Positions 26,771 through 35,235 of a stretch of 64,000 bases of DNA are shown here, in pieces. Source of the DNA: Leptospira johnsonii (GTDB lineage Bacteria > Spirochaetota > Leptospiria > Leptospirales > Leptospiraceae); contig NZ_BFAY01000011.1 of the NCBI RefSeq assembly GCF_003112675.1, positions 248,001-312,000 on the forward strand, in the 5' to 3' direction. The translations under genes were made by a program, and so were the position numbers. The notes beneath the pieces are model-generated. The model did not search any database. It was not told where the DNA came from and worked only from the letters and a program-made list of their open reading frames with translations. Every line of letters starts with the position of its first letter. Within the stretch, counting starts at the first letter, position 1.

Positions 26771-26865
26771 GACGAACAAGGAATCCGATTTGAATCAAAA
26801 TGCAAGAAGGATTCGTTTTAAAATTGATTTTCCTAGAGTCTTCTCTATTCTCAGGACTTTTTATT

Positions 26866-28152
26866 ATGAGTTTGGACTCTTGGATCTCAGAATCGGATAG
26901 TATTCGTAAGGAAAGTAAAAATCCCTATTCAAGCGGATGTATATTCGTCATTGGGATCTTGGCCTTTGGTGTATTTGGAAGTATTGCCTCCTTATTTTTC
27001 GGAGTATTATTCCTCACGGGAGAAGATAAGATCTTTCCGGGATTCGGATTCTTTTTTTGTATTTCGCTTGTTACTATTTTTATAATCACAATGAGAAGTT
27101 ACAGAAAGGCATCTCATATAGTAAAAACGATAGAGATCAAAACAAATACTTCACTACTCTCTTTGAGAGAAACAGATAAATCGGATGTTGAACTTCCGCT
27201 TTCGGAATTCATCTCTTATATGATCTTATTCCGAATGGAAAGATCTTCCTCTTCCGGAAGCAGCACCACTACGAGCAGTAGTTGGAAATACTGGGACCTA
27301 TACTTACTTTATAAAGATGGCAGTTGTATATTACTAGAGACGTTCCAAGACTCGGACTCTCTCAAAAGAGGATTAGAATTTTTTAAAACAAAACTTCCTC
27401 TTCCTGTTTGGGACAGATCCGATCTAAAACTTACAGATCCGGAAACAACAGAAGTCCCTCATAAAAAAGATCCGAAACAGATAGAACCTTCTCCTTGGGT
27501 TAAAACAGAATCGAAAGACCAAGGGACTAAGATAGAAATTTTAGAACCTAAATCCGCAGGAAGGGCGTTTATTACAATCCTAGTCCCAACCTTGTTTTAC
27601 GGAGCATGGTTTGCGATCCTAAATTCTGTCTTCAAAGATCCGGAAAATCTGATCTTTCTTATCTTCTTCATTCCTTTTTCGATATTCTTCTTGGGAATTG
27701 TAACTGTGATGACCGTCTTCATCTTATTCAAGAAAACGGATATAATTGCAAATTCTTTCGAGCTGAAATTACGTTATTCTACCAGGATACCGATCTTAAG
27801 CAGTTTATTATATAGGGAAAGAAGTATCCCCCTCACTTCTATCCGAAATATTCGTACAATCCGAATGGAAAAGGACAATCAGATACTTTGTGTTGCATTA
27901 AAATCTTCTAATGAAAGTAAACAAAGGACTTTCTTAGATATTTTATATAATGTCCAAAGTGTGAATCTTTCGAGCAAACAACTTCCGGGAGATGCGGAAC
28001 TCCTTGGAATTTTGGCCCTGGGTTCCTGGCTGCCAAAAGGCCCTGGGTATAGCGATCTAGTATTTGCGGAGAATGTACTGGAATCCGTTTTAAACCTAAG
28101 TGAAGAGTCCCTAACATTTACGGATTTGGCTTCTTCTTCTCCCAAAAAATAA
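26866..28152 (+). CDS. Membrane protein of unknown function with two similarly built halves
   Basis: The ATG at 26866 has AGGA ten bases upstream and gives about 428 residues. A longer frame from 26800 has no ribosome-binding site. Two hairpin-like pairs of membrane helices (residues ~25-80 and ~245-310) are each followed by a soluble beta-rich segment, an arrangement like tandem bacterial PH-type (YcxB-like) modules, though I cannot prove that homology. A Ser/Thr-rich stretch (SSSSGSSTTTSSS) lies between strands in the first half. Confidence 0.6.
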   Translation: MSLDSWISESDSIRKESKNPYSSGCIFVIGILAFGVFGSIASLFFGVLFLTGEDKIFPGFGFFFCISLVTIFIITMRSYRKASHIVKTIEIKTNTSLLSLRETDKSDVELPLSEFISYMILFRMERSSSSGSSTTTSSSWKYWDLYLLYKDGSCILLETFQDSDSLKRGLEFFKTKLPLPVWDRSDLKLTDPETTEVPHKKDPKQIEPSPWVKTESKDQGTKIEILEPKSAGRAFITILVPTLFYGAWFAILNSVFKDPENLIFLIFFIPFSIFFLGIVTVMTVFILFKKTDIIANSFELKLRYSTRIPILSSLLYRERSIPLTSIRNIRTIRMEKDNQILCVALKSSNESKQRTFLDILYNVQSVNLSSKQLPGDAELLGILALGSWLPKGPGYSDLVFAENVLESVLNLSEESLTFTDLASSSPKK

Positions 28153-28213
28153 AACCACATCGTTTGAATAGAAGAATGATCCGATCTTTCCGGGAAGGAG
28201 TCTAAAAGAACAT

Positions 28214-29035
28214 ATGCAAAATTTAGTCTTAAATCAATCTGTCCAGCTGAATAACGGAGTGGAGATGCCAGTCTTCGGACTAGGAGTTTGGAAAACGAGA
28301 TCCGGAAAAGAATGTATAGATGCGGTTTTGAACGCATTGGAATTCGGATACAGACATATAGACACCGCTAAAATTTACGGAAACGAATCTGACGTAGGAG
28401 AAGCTATCCGAAAGAGTGGGATCCCTAGAAAGGAATTATTCATTACAACAAAACTATGGAATAGCGACCAAAAAAATCCACGCAAGTATTTGGACGAATC
28501 CTTAAGGACCTTAGGACTTGATACTATAGATCTGTATCTGATCCATTTCCCAGTTGCCGGGACTAGAAAACAAGCCTGGAAAGAATTAGAAAAAGTATAT
28601 AAAGAAGGTTTAGTCAGTGCGATTGGGGTTAGTAACTATACCATCCCTCATTTACAGGAATTGTTCCAATATGCAGAGATCGTTCCTACAGTAAACCAGG
28701 TAGAATACCATCCATTCTTAAATCAAAATGAGCTCTTAAACACTTGCAAAAAGAATAATATTGTTCTAGAAGCTTATAGCCCACTCGCCCATGGCAAAAA
28801 AATCTCCGATCCGAAACTCGTAACACTTGCAAACAAATACGGGAAAACTCCCGCTCAGGTCTTAATCCGATGGGCAATCGACAAAGGCCTGGTAGTTATT
28901 CCTAAATCGGTCAAAAAGGAAAGGATCTTGGAGAATTCCCAAGTATTCGATTTTAAACTGAGTGAGCACGATCTACAGGAAATGGAAACCTGGAATGAGA
29001 ACTTCCGGACCTGTTGGGACCCTACTGGGGCTTAA
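28214..29035 (+). CDS. Aldo/keto reductase
   Basis: This 273-residue TIM-barrel NADPH-dependent reductase is of the 2,5-diketogluconate reductase type. The catalytic tetrad is complete: Asp50 and Tyr55 ([11 protein letters not shown]), Lys80 (TTKLWN) and His111 (YLIHFP). NADPH-binding features [13 protein letters not shown] are near the C-terminus. It probably reduces aldehydes or ketones, perhaps in detoxification. It lies just upstream of a marR-doxX unit, consistent with a redox/electrophile stress neighbourhood, but marR has its own promoter. Confidence 0.92.
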   Translation: MQNLVLNQSVQLNNGVEMPVFGLGVWKTRSGKECIDAVLNALEFGYRHIDTAKIYGNESDVGEAIRKSGIPRKELFITTKLWNSDQKNPRKYLDESLRTLGLDTIDLYLIHFPVAGTRKQAWKELEKVYKEGLVSAIGVSNYTIPHLQELFQYAEIVPTVNQVEYHPFLNQNELLNTCKKNNIVLEAYSPLAHGKKISDPKLVTLANKYGKTPAQVLIRWAIDKGLVVIPKSVKKERILENSQVFDFKLSEHDLQEMETWNENFRTCWDPTGA

Positions 29036-29063
29036 GTAGACTTGGGTTTAATATCTTTTTTTG

Positions 29064-29101
29064 TTGACTTTTTTCTTTTCAGGATGTCTATACATTAATA
29101 G
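29064..29101 (+). promoter_or_regulatory. marR promoter with overlapping operator
   Basis: TTGACT (29064-29069) and TCTATA (29087-29092) are separated by exactly 17 bp. A 14-bp near-palindrome CTATACATTAATAG (29088-29101) overlaps the -10 element. Its sequence matches the reverse complement of the element upstream of doxX (29625-29638) at 12 of 14 positions. This fits MarR autoregulation. Confidence 0.6.
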
Positions 29102-29118
29102 TTCAATCTTAAAGTATT

Positions 29119-29568
29119 ATGGCAACTCACTACAAAGGAAAGTCCAGAGATGTAAAGGTACTCGATGCCTACATCAAATTGAGTCGTTGCGCGGATTCCA
29201 TCCGCACAATGGAGGAAAAATTCCTCAGCCAGTACAATCTGACTAGCGGGCAATTCGGATGTTTAGAAACTCTTTACCATCTGGGTCCAATGTGCCAAAA
29301 AGAGATCGGTCAAAAAATATTTTCCTGCGAAGGAAATATCACACAGATCATAGATAACTTAGAAAAAAGAAATCTAGTCTTGAGAGTCAGAAGCGAAGAA
29401 GACAGACGTTATTTCATCATCAATCTTACCGACAAAGGGAAGGAACTCATCGGAACTTCTTTTCCTGATTATTTGGAGCAGTTGAAGGGCAAGATGTCCT
29501 GCCTCAGCGACGAAGAACTCAAAAATTTAGGACAGATCTGCAAGACTGTCGGACTCAAATCTGCGTAA
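29119..29568 (+). CDS. MarR family transcriptional regulator
   Basis: This 149-residue winged-helix regulator has N-terminal dimerisation helices, a DNA-binding helix-turn-helix (about residues 60-90, [20 protein letters not shown]) and the wing ([20 protein letters not shown]). A Cys in CEGN and two in the first half (SRCADS, FGCLETL) could sense oxidants or electrophiles, which is inference. It is followed by a short-peptide frame and doxX, and similar operators stand before both marR and doxX. Confidence 0.88.
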   Translation: MATHYKGKSRDVKVLDAYIKLSRCADSIRTMEEKFLSQYNLTSGQFGCLETLYHLGPMCQKEIGQKIFSCEGNITQIIDNLEKRNLVLRVRSEEDRRYFIINLTDKGKELIGTSFPDYLEQLKGKMSCLSDEELKNLGQICKTVGLKSA

Positions 29569-29584
29569 TATAAAGGAGGGATCT

Positions 29585-29617
29585 ATGTTTTTCGGATTTT
29601 TCGGCCCATTACTTTAA
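29585..29617 (+). CDS. Ten-residue mini-ORF between marR and doxX
   Basis: An AAAGGAGGG ribosome-binding site precedes an ATG at 29585 that encodes only MFFGFFGPLL and a TAA. Such an ideal ribosome-binding site in front of a ten-codon hydrophobic peptide is unlikely to be casual. It might be a leader peptide, a tiny membrane peptide or a remnant. No hairpin follows it that would make an attenuator. Confidence 0.4.
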   Translation: MFFGFFGPLL

Positions 29618-29624
29618 TAATAAA

Positions 29625-29638
29625 CTATTAATCAATAG
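29625..29638. promoter_or_regulatory. Candidate MarR operator upstream of doxX
   Basis: CTATTAATCAATAG, with 5-bp palindromic arms CTATT and AATAG, lies immediately before a TATATA -10-like box (29641-29646). It matches the reverse complement of the marR operator at 12 of 14 positions. Confidence 0.55.
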
Positions 29639-29671
29639 ACTATATAAACAAGAATCATTTAGGAGGTGAAC

Positions 29672-30109
29672 ATGATTCAGAAAATTCTAAAAACGGACTC
29701 GGATATAACATCCTTAATTTTAAGGGTAACCCTTGCAGTGGTGATGTTCCCACATGGAGCACAAAAAGTGTTAGGTTGGTACGGCGGATACGGATTCTCC
29801 GGAACTTACGCATTTTTAACCGGCGCGGGCTTTCCAGGTTTCTTGGTAATACTTTTATTCATCGCAGAATTTTTGGGACCTATCGGATTACTTTCAGGTC
29901 TTCTTACGAGAGTAGCAGCAGCTGGGATCGGAGTCGCGATGACAGTCGCAATACTTCCACACGCAGAGCACGGTTTCTTTATGAACTGGGCAGGAAGCCA
30001 AAAAGGAGAAGGTTTCGAATTCCATATATTGATGGTAGCAATCTCCTTAGCATTGGTGATCAAGGGAGGAGGAAAACTTTCCTTGGACGGAGCGATCTCC
30101 AAAAAATAG
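29672..30109 (+). CDS. DoxX family membrane protein
   Basis: This 145-residue protein has four membrane helices and the DoxX-type sequence RVTLAVVMFPHGAQKVLGWY near the N-terminus and GPIGLLSGLLTRVAAAGI in the middle. DoxX proteins are linked to thiol/oxidative stress and quinone redox. The ATG at 29672 follows a near-perfect AGGAGGTG ribosome-binding site with 5-nt spacing, the strongest in the window, implying high expression when derepressed. A UUCG-loop terminator closes the unit. Control by the upstream MarR protein is inferred from the similar operators. Confidence 0.88.
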   Translation: MIQKILKTDSDITSLILRVTLAVVMFPHGAQKVLGWYGGYGFSGTYAFLTGAGFPGFLVILLFIAEFLGPIGLLSGLLTRVAAAGIGVAMTVAILPHAEHGFFMNWAGSQKGEGFEFHILMVAISLALVIKGGGKLSLDGAISKK

Positions 30110-30140
30110 AACGTACCATTATACCTAACTACCAACTTGC

Positions 30141-30166
30141 AAGAGGTCTTCGGGCCTCTTTTTTTT
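30141..30166 (+). terminator. Rho-independent terminator with UUCG tetraloop
   Basis: AAGAGGTC and GGCCTCTT form an 8-bp stem (one U-G pair) capped by the stable cUUCGg tetraloop and followed by T residues through 30166. Confidence 0.88.
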
Positions 30167-30433
30167 ATCCTAATAATTATCTGGTCTTTCGAATAACGTG
30201 CAATTTCCAGGACGAAAAATTGTTTTAAAAAACGATTCAGATCCCTGAAAAATCAAGAAACTAATCATAAGGGCTTAGTATTCGTTTGATTTCAACCTAT
30301 TACTTAAAGAAGAGGAAACAAGATCTTACATAATTCATTATGAAAATAGAAACAATTAAAATTACCTACCGCTTTTTATTCGAACTAGAGTATCATTGTT
30401 TTGATAGATTCTTGTAGTCTATTTATAACAACT
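30167..30433. other. AT-rich non-coding stretch
   Basis: The gap between the doxX terminator and the next kinase gene is AT-rich. I see no convincing gene, repeat or RNA in it. It presumably holds the kinase promoter, which I cannot place. Confidence 0.5.
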
Positions 30434-31789
30434 ATGGAAAAAGGAAAGAAATTCGGTCCTCTTGATCGAATTTTCAAATCTGTCCAAGGATATCTAACTC
30501 CAAAAGCTCCGGTTTCTTCCGGACTTTCCTTTTGGAGAGAACTCATTTTAACTTCTATCTTATTCACTATGACCATACTCGGGACCATAGTATACTTTCC
30601 GAGCGTGTATCTTGCATGGACCGAAGGTAAGTCGGAAGTATTATGGGTTGATTCATGTGCGTTAGGCCTAGTTTACTTTCTTCTAATTGCTAAAAAAATA
30701 AATTTTTCCATAAAGGCCACCATGGTCCTTACGATGAATTATTGTTTAGGACTTTCCCTTTTGATATTCGTAGGACCCGAAGGAGGAGGACTACTTTGGC
30801 TATTTCCTTTTCCTGTACTCGCAGGAGTTCTATTCGGCCTCACACCTTCTCTATTCGGACTTTTGGCAAATATGATCGCAGTCTTTATAGCATCCAGGGT
30901 GCAATTTTATATGAGCCTTCCTTGGTACATGGCTCCGGAAAGATTATATGTAGTGGGCCTGAACTTTTTGATCGCCAACACAATTGTATGCGTTCCTCTT
31001 ACGATACTCATGAGAGGATTGCAGGAAAGTGTGCAGAGAAGGCACGAATATCTTACTAATCTTAGATTAAGAAAAGCTCATATATACAGATCCAAACGTA
31101 CTTTAGAAAAGGAGATCGCGACAAGGATCGAAATTGAAAGGACTCTAGAAGAAAATTTAAGGGAGAAGGAAGTACTACTTCACGAGATCCATCATAGGGT
31201 TAAAAACAATCTCCAGATCGTTTCCGGAATGCTAAATTTACAAAACATGTATTCCGGAGAATCCACTACTTCCGAAATTTTATCCAAGGCACAAAATAGG
31301 ATCACTGCAATGGCAATGATCCACGATCATCTCTACAAGCAGGACAAATTCGCGAATGTGGATATGAAAACCTATTTGGATTCTCTTTTAAGACATCTGG
31401 TCACTTCTTATTTCCCTTCTGGAAATCGGATCGGATTCGAATCGGATCTGGACACTGTTAGACTTTCTATGGAGAAGGCAATCCCCTGCGGTTTGATCGT
31501 AACGGAGCTGATCTCAAACTCTCTCAAACATGCATTTCCGAACGAAGCCAAAGGAAATATTTCCGTTCAGTTAAAGGTTAAAGAAAATAAGATCCATCTC
31601 ACTGTAAAAGACGACGGTGTCGGGATGCCCGCCATCCAGGAATGGTTCGGTCAAATTTCTTCTACAAAACAGGACCAGGATTCCTCGCTGGGTTTAATGA
31701 TCATTCGTTCATTATGCAACCAACTCAAGGCGGAGCTGGATCTGAAAAACATAGGCGGGACTTCCGTTTGCTTGATTTTTAAAACTTGA
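30434..31789 (+). CDS. Membrane-bound sensor histidine kinase (HisKA_2 type)
   Basis: About 451 residues. Five to six N-terminal membrane helices (residues ~35-195) form the sensor, followed by a coiled-coil linker. The phosphoacceptor region VLLHEIHHRVKNNLQIVSGM (His near residue 250) is the HisKA_2/HWE-like form. The ATPase domain has the N box LISNSLKHAF and G box KDDGVGMP. The family usually signals to soluble response regulators or PhyR-like factors; none is adjacent. An upstream in-frame TTG is a less likely start. Confidence 0.88.
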   Translation: MEKGKKFGPLDRIFKSVQGYLTPKAPVSSGLSFWRELILTSILFTMTILGTIVYFPSVYLAWTEGKSEVLWVDSCALGLVYFLLIAKKINFSIKATMVLTMNYCLGLSLLIFVGPEGGGLLWLFPFPVLAGVLFGLTPSLFGLLANMIAVFIASRVQFYMSLPWYMAPERLYVVGLNFLIANTIVCVPLTILMRGLQESVQRRHEYLTNLRLRKAHIYRSKRTLEKEIATRIEIERTLEENLREKEVLLHEIHHRVKNNLQIVSGMLNLQNMYSGESTTSEILSKAQNRITAMAMIHDHLYKQDKFANVDMKTYLDSLLRHLVTSYFPSGNRIGFESDLDTVRLSMEKAIPCGLIVTELISNSLKHAFPNEAKGNISVQLKVKENKIHLTVKDDGVGMPAIQEWFGQISSTKQDQDSSLGLMIIRSLCNQLKAELDLKNIGGTSVCLIFKT

Positions 31790-31853
31790 TCGATTTAGAT
31801 TGTTTTGGCTCTGTTAAACCATCCGGAAAAGAGTCGAATCCATAGAGGGCAAA

Positions 31854-32135
31854 ATGAATTCAGTCCAACACGATGTTGCAGGCAAAAAATTCCTGATCCT
31901 ACAAGACGGAAGAGAAGCTCATTTGGTTTATAGGGAGATAGGCGCCCATGTGTGGGACCTATATCATACTTTTGTTCCCACCGATTTTAGAGGGAAAGGG
32001 ATCGCCTCCCTTCTCGCGGAAGCGGCTCTCAAAACCGCTAGAGCAGAAACAAAGAAAGTTATCCCAAACTGTTCCTTTGTGCAAACTTATCTAAAAAGAC
32101 ATCCTGAATATTCGGACCTGGTAATTATGGAATGA
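31854..32135 (+). CDS. Small GNAT-like N-acetyltransferase (YjdJ type)
   Basis: This 93-residue single-domain protein is of the minimal GNAT class. An acetyl-CoA loop RGKGIASLLAEAAL follows the beta strand HTFVPTDF, and CSFVQTYLKRHPEY is typical of the family C-terminus. Its substrate is unknown. The stop codon overlaps the start of the next gene (ATGA), so the two are translationally coupled. Confidence 0.85.
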   Translation: MNSVQHDVAGKKFLILQDGREAHLVYREIGAHVWDLYHTFVPTDFRGKGIASLLAEAALKTARAETKKVIPNCSFVQTYLKRHPEYSDLVIME

Positions 32136-32473
32136 TCCATCATATAGCGATTTCCACCCAAGATCCGGAAACATTAAAAAAATTTTATATAACCATCCCA
32201 GGTCTATCATTCGAAAAGGATCATTTTTACCAAGACGGCAAACTCAGATCCTCCTGGTTCTTAGCGGGAACAACTCGAATCATGATAGAAAAGGAAGAAG
32301 TATTCAAGGCGCCGTACGCACTGATCTTCTCCGCTACAAAAAAGGAAGAAAGAGTCGAGATAGATTCCTTATTCGGAAATTCCTTTATAGAAAAGACAGA
32401 TTATACAAAATACTTTAAGGATCCGGATGGAAATCGGTTAGGCTTTAGTTCTTATCCGGAACTCTGGGACTAA
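32132..32473 (+). CDS. Glyoxalase/bleomycin-resistance (VOC) family protein
   Basis: This 113-residue single VOC module starts with the strand MIHHIAISTQDPETLKKFY and ends DPDGNRLGFSSYPE, a standard VOC ending. Metal ligands may be His and Glu within these strands. The actual substrate is unknown. It is coupled to the upstream GNAT gene through ATGA and convergent with a flavoprotein gene, overlapping it by 4 bp. Confidence 0.82.
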   Translation: MIHHIAISTQDPETLKKFYITIPGLSFEKDHFYQDGKLRSSWFLAGTTRIMIEKEEVFKAPYALIFSATKKEERVEIDSLFGNSFIEKTDYTKYFKDPDGNRLGFSSYPELWD

Positions 32474-33708
32474 GTTGTTGTTAACGCCTTGGCGGCAATA
32501 TAAGAAGTAGTCCATGCGTTTTGAAAATTGAATCCGCCCGTAATCCCGTCTATATCCAAAACTTCTCCCGCAAAATAGAGTCCTGGATGTAACCTACTTT
32601 CCATTTTGGAAAAATCCACTTCTTTGCGACGAATTCCTCCGCAAGTTACGAATTCATCTTTGAAAACTCCCTTGCCGGAAACTTTAAAAACGGTCCTTTT
32701 TAAGATCTCTTCGGCTTGGTGTAATTCTTTGGAAGAAATTTCGGACCATCTTTTTTCAGAGCCGCAGGACTTCTCCCAAACCCTTTCCCAAAATCTAGAA
32801 GGAAGATCGAATTCGGAACGACTCCCCGGTTTTTTGGAAGGACTATCCTTTTTCTTTTCCAAAAATATTTCTCTCAATTCTTGTCTGGAGAGACTAGGCA
32901 CCCAATCTACAAGTAGCTCTGCTTTATAATCTGTATCGAATAATTCACGAGCGGCCCAGGCAGAAAGTTTTAAAACCGCAGGACCACTTAATCCCCAGTG
33001 AGTAAAAAGAACTGGGCCTCTTTGTTTAAATTTAGAATTTTTGAATATGATCTCTACATCCTGGACTGTCAATCCTTGGAATCCATCCAGCAATGGATCC
33101 GAGATCTCGAATGTAAATAAAGAAGGGACCGGAGATTCTATAGTATGGCCCATATTTTCCAGCCATCCCCATACTTTACGAGAGGATCCGCTAGCTACCA
33201 GGATGAAATCGAAATATTCTTCCCCTTCTTCCGTTTGTATCCTAAATCTTTTACCTTTCGGGTCCTCATTTTTATAAATTCCTAATATAGCAATTTTAGT
33301 TCGTATCTTGACCCCGGATTTTTTTGCTTCTTCCAACAAACAGTTGATGATGGTCTCGGAATTGTCGGTGATTGGGAACATTCGACCGTCGTTTTCCGTT
33401 TTTAATTTCACTCCCCTGGTTTCGAAAAACCGGATCGTGTCCTTGGGTTGAAAGATCTGGAAGGCTCTTTTGAGTTCCTTTTCTCCTCTTGGATAACGTT
33501 TGGACAATTCTTCCGGATCAAAACAAGAATGAGTGACATTACATCTTCCTCCTCCGGAAATTTTTACTTTGGATAATACGTTAGGAGATTTTTCGTACAG
33601 CTGCACCGAAATTCTTCCTTCCGAAAGAATTCTAGTCTGGATGGCTCCGAAAAAACCGGCGGCTCCGCCGCCGATCACTGCTAATTTTTTGGTTTGGGTT
33701 TCTTCCAT
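32470..33708 (-). CDS. BaiN/HI0933-family flavoprotein
   Basis: This 412-residue oxidoreductase has an N-terminal FAD-binding Rossmann motif AVIGGGAAGFFGAI, the family-specific KISGGGRCNVTH, a middle domain with VLFTHWGLSGPAVLKLSAWA, and the closing FAD motif YFAGEVLDIDGITGGFNFQ followed by AWTTSYIAA. These are hallmarks of the YhiN/HI0933 group. The physiological reaction is not established; some relatives reduce unsaturated bile-acid or steroid rings. Confidence 0.9.
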   Translation of the reverse strand: MEETQTKKLAVIGGGAAGFFGAIQTRILSEGRISVQLYEKSPNVLSKVKISGGGRCNVTHSCFDPEELSKRYPRGEKELKRAFQIFQPKDTIRFFETRGVKLKTENDGRMFPITDNSETIINCLLEEAKKSGVKIRTKIAILGIYKNEDPKGKRFRIQTEEGEEYFDFILVASGSSRKVWGWLENMGHTIESPVPSLFTFEISDPLLDGFQGLTVQDVEIIFKNSKFKQRGPVLFTHWGLSGPAVLKLSAWAARELFDTDYKAELLVDWVPSLSRQELREIFLEKKKDSPSKKPGSRSEFDLPSRFWERVWEKSCGSEKRWSEISSKELHQAEEILKRTVFKVSGKGVFKDEFVTCGGIRRKEVDFSKMESRLHPGLYFAGEVLDIDGITGGFNFQNAWTTSYIAAKALTTT

Positions 33709-33718
33709 GAATGGGGAA

Positions 33719-34585
33719 TTATATTGTCCCCATTTTTCCTGCGGAATAATCCTCGAAGGCCTGCTGTATTTCTTGAGGAGTGCTCATCACAAAAGGACCA
33801 TAACGTGCCACTGGCTCGTTCAGAGGTTGTCCTCCCAAGATCAATATTTCCTGGGCAAAATTTTCAGGGGCTCTGAGGCCTATGCTACCTTCTCCCCCTT
33901 GGTAAAATACAGTTTCGCCCTCTACCAGATCGTGTTCGGCATCCGTATCGATTACAGTGCCTCCGCCGACGAAAGGATATACAAGAATATTATAATCTTT
34001 TGGCACAGGCACTTCTGCATACGAACCTGGAGAAAGTTTCAAATGGAAGAATACGATCGGGGTTTGAGTTTGGATCACCGCATTGGTTCCCCAAAGTTCT
34101 CCTGCGATTACCTTAGCCCATACTCCGTCTTTTTCTGCCACCGGAAGCTCGGAAGAATCCACTTCCTGGTATTTTGGGGAAATAAGTTTTTTATCCCTTG
34201 GGAGATTGACCCAGATCTGGAATCCATGCATCCTTCCACCTCTAGACTGAAAATCAGCCGAAGGAAGTTCCGAATGTACAAGACCGGCACCTGCAGTCAT
34301 CCATTGGATCCCACCTTCTTTTAACTTCCCCGCATGTCCCCAGGAATCTTTGTGTTCCATTTCTCCGGACAAAAGATATGTAACGGTCTCGAAGCCTCTA
34401 TGAGGATGATCGGGAGCTCCTATTGCTTTTCCTGGTTCATAAACGACCGGTCCCATTTCATCCAAAAGTAAAAACGGGTCCCAATAAGAAAATTGCGGAA
34501 CTGGGAAGGGTCTCCTGACTGGAAATCCTCCACCTTCGATAGTTTTTTCGGCGATTCTTGTTCCGGTTATTCGTCTAAAACCCAT
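33719..34585 (-). CDS. Pirin family protein
   Basis: This 288-residue bicupin has the pirin N-terminal signature FDPFLLLDE-like stretch (YWDPFLLLDEMGPVVYEPGK), metal ligands in PDHPHRGFETVTYLLSGEMEH, then HSELP, and a second cupin domain. Pirins are iron proteins that act as quercetinases or redox-sensing cofactors. It is divergent from an SRPBCC-family gene with a 75-bp shared upstream region and lies 10 bp from the flavoprotein gene in the same direction. Confidence 0.92.
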   Translation of the reverse strand: MGFRRITGTRIAEKTIEGGGFPVRRPFPVPQFSYWDPFLLLDEMGPVVYEPGKAIGAPDHPHRGFETVTYLLSGEMEHKDSWGHAGKLKEGGIQWMTAGAGLVHSELPSADFQSRGGRMHGFQIWVNLPRDKKLISPKYQEVDSSELPVAEKDGVWAKVIAGELWGTNAVIQTQTPIVFFHLKLSPGSYAEVPVPKDYNILVYPFVGGGTVIDTDAEHDLVEGETVFYQGGEGSIGLRAPENFAQEILILGGQPLNEPVARYGPFVMSTPQEIQQAFEDYSAGKMGTI

Positions 34586-34660
34586 ATTTCCTCTCTATAT
34601 TACATTGGACTCGAAAAAGGATCCTGAGGGAATTCTTTTTAAAGAAAGAGAGAAGTTTCC

Positions 34661-35131
34661 ATGGCGACGACTACTATTGCTTTTACTGTGCCGATCTCTT
34701 TGAGCAGAGCGTTCGATTACGTTTCTAATTTCGAACGTTTGCAGGACTGGTCTGGAAATATTCTCTCCTTTAAGAAAAATGAAAGTACTCCCGGCTTTCA
34801 AGTGAAAACTAAAATTTTGTTTTTCGCATGTACGTTCGAATATCAAATTTTAGAATCCAAGTATCCGAGTAGATTAGTGCTCCGGATCAAAAGTAGATTT
34901 TCAGATCAGACTGAGACCTTCTCATTTTATCCGGACCCAAAAGGTTCCGATACGGATACTAAAATCCTTTTTACAAGTCAGATGGAATTGTCCGGATTTT
35001 TTAAGATCTTTCGGTTATGGATCTTTTCCAAGGCGTTCGAAAAAACCAGAAAAGACATCCGAAAACTACAAGAGATCCTTTCTCATGGTAAAACCTTAGG
35101 AATTCGTAATTTTCAGGTGATACATGATTAA
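34661..35131 (+). CDS. SRPBCC (START/polyketide-cyclase-like) family protein
   Basis: This 156-residue protein has the typical start TIAFTVPISLSRAFDYVSNF and, further on, ERLQDWSGNI, followed by alternating beta strands and a long C-terminal helix. The fold binds hydrophobic ligands in a deep pocket. No catalytic residue can be assigned. It is divergent from pirin. Confidence 0.8.
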   Translation: MATTTIAFTVPISLSRAFDYVSNFERLQDWSGNILSFKKNESTPGFQVKTKILFFACTFEYQILESKYPSRLVLRIKSRFSDQTETFSFYPDPKGSDTDTKILFTSQMELSGFFKIFRLWIFSKAFEKTRKDIRKLQEILSHGKTLGIRNFQVIHD

Positions 35132-35235
35132 CCCTGAAAATAATTTACTAAGCTGATAAATCCTTGTGTTTTTGCTTTCAAAAAAGGAGAATATCCCCCA
35201 TTATTTTTTAGTCTCAAATAATATCGTATTTCATT

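Noticed and set aside
30340..30420. 25-codon frame upstream of the HisKA_2 kinase
   Set aside because: No ribosome-binding site, no codon bias for one amino acid and no following terminator.
33533..34324. 263-codon plus-strand frame across the flavoprotein and pirin genes
   Set aside because: It is antisense to two well-supported genes and shows no recognisable motif.
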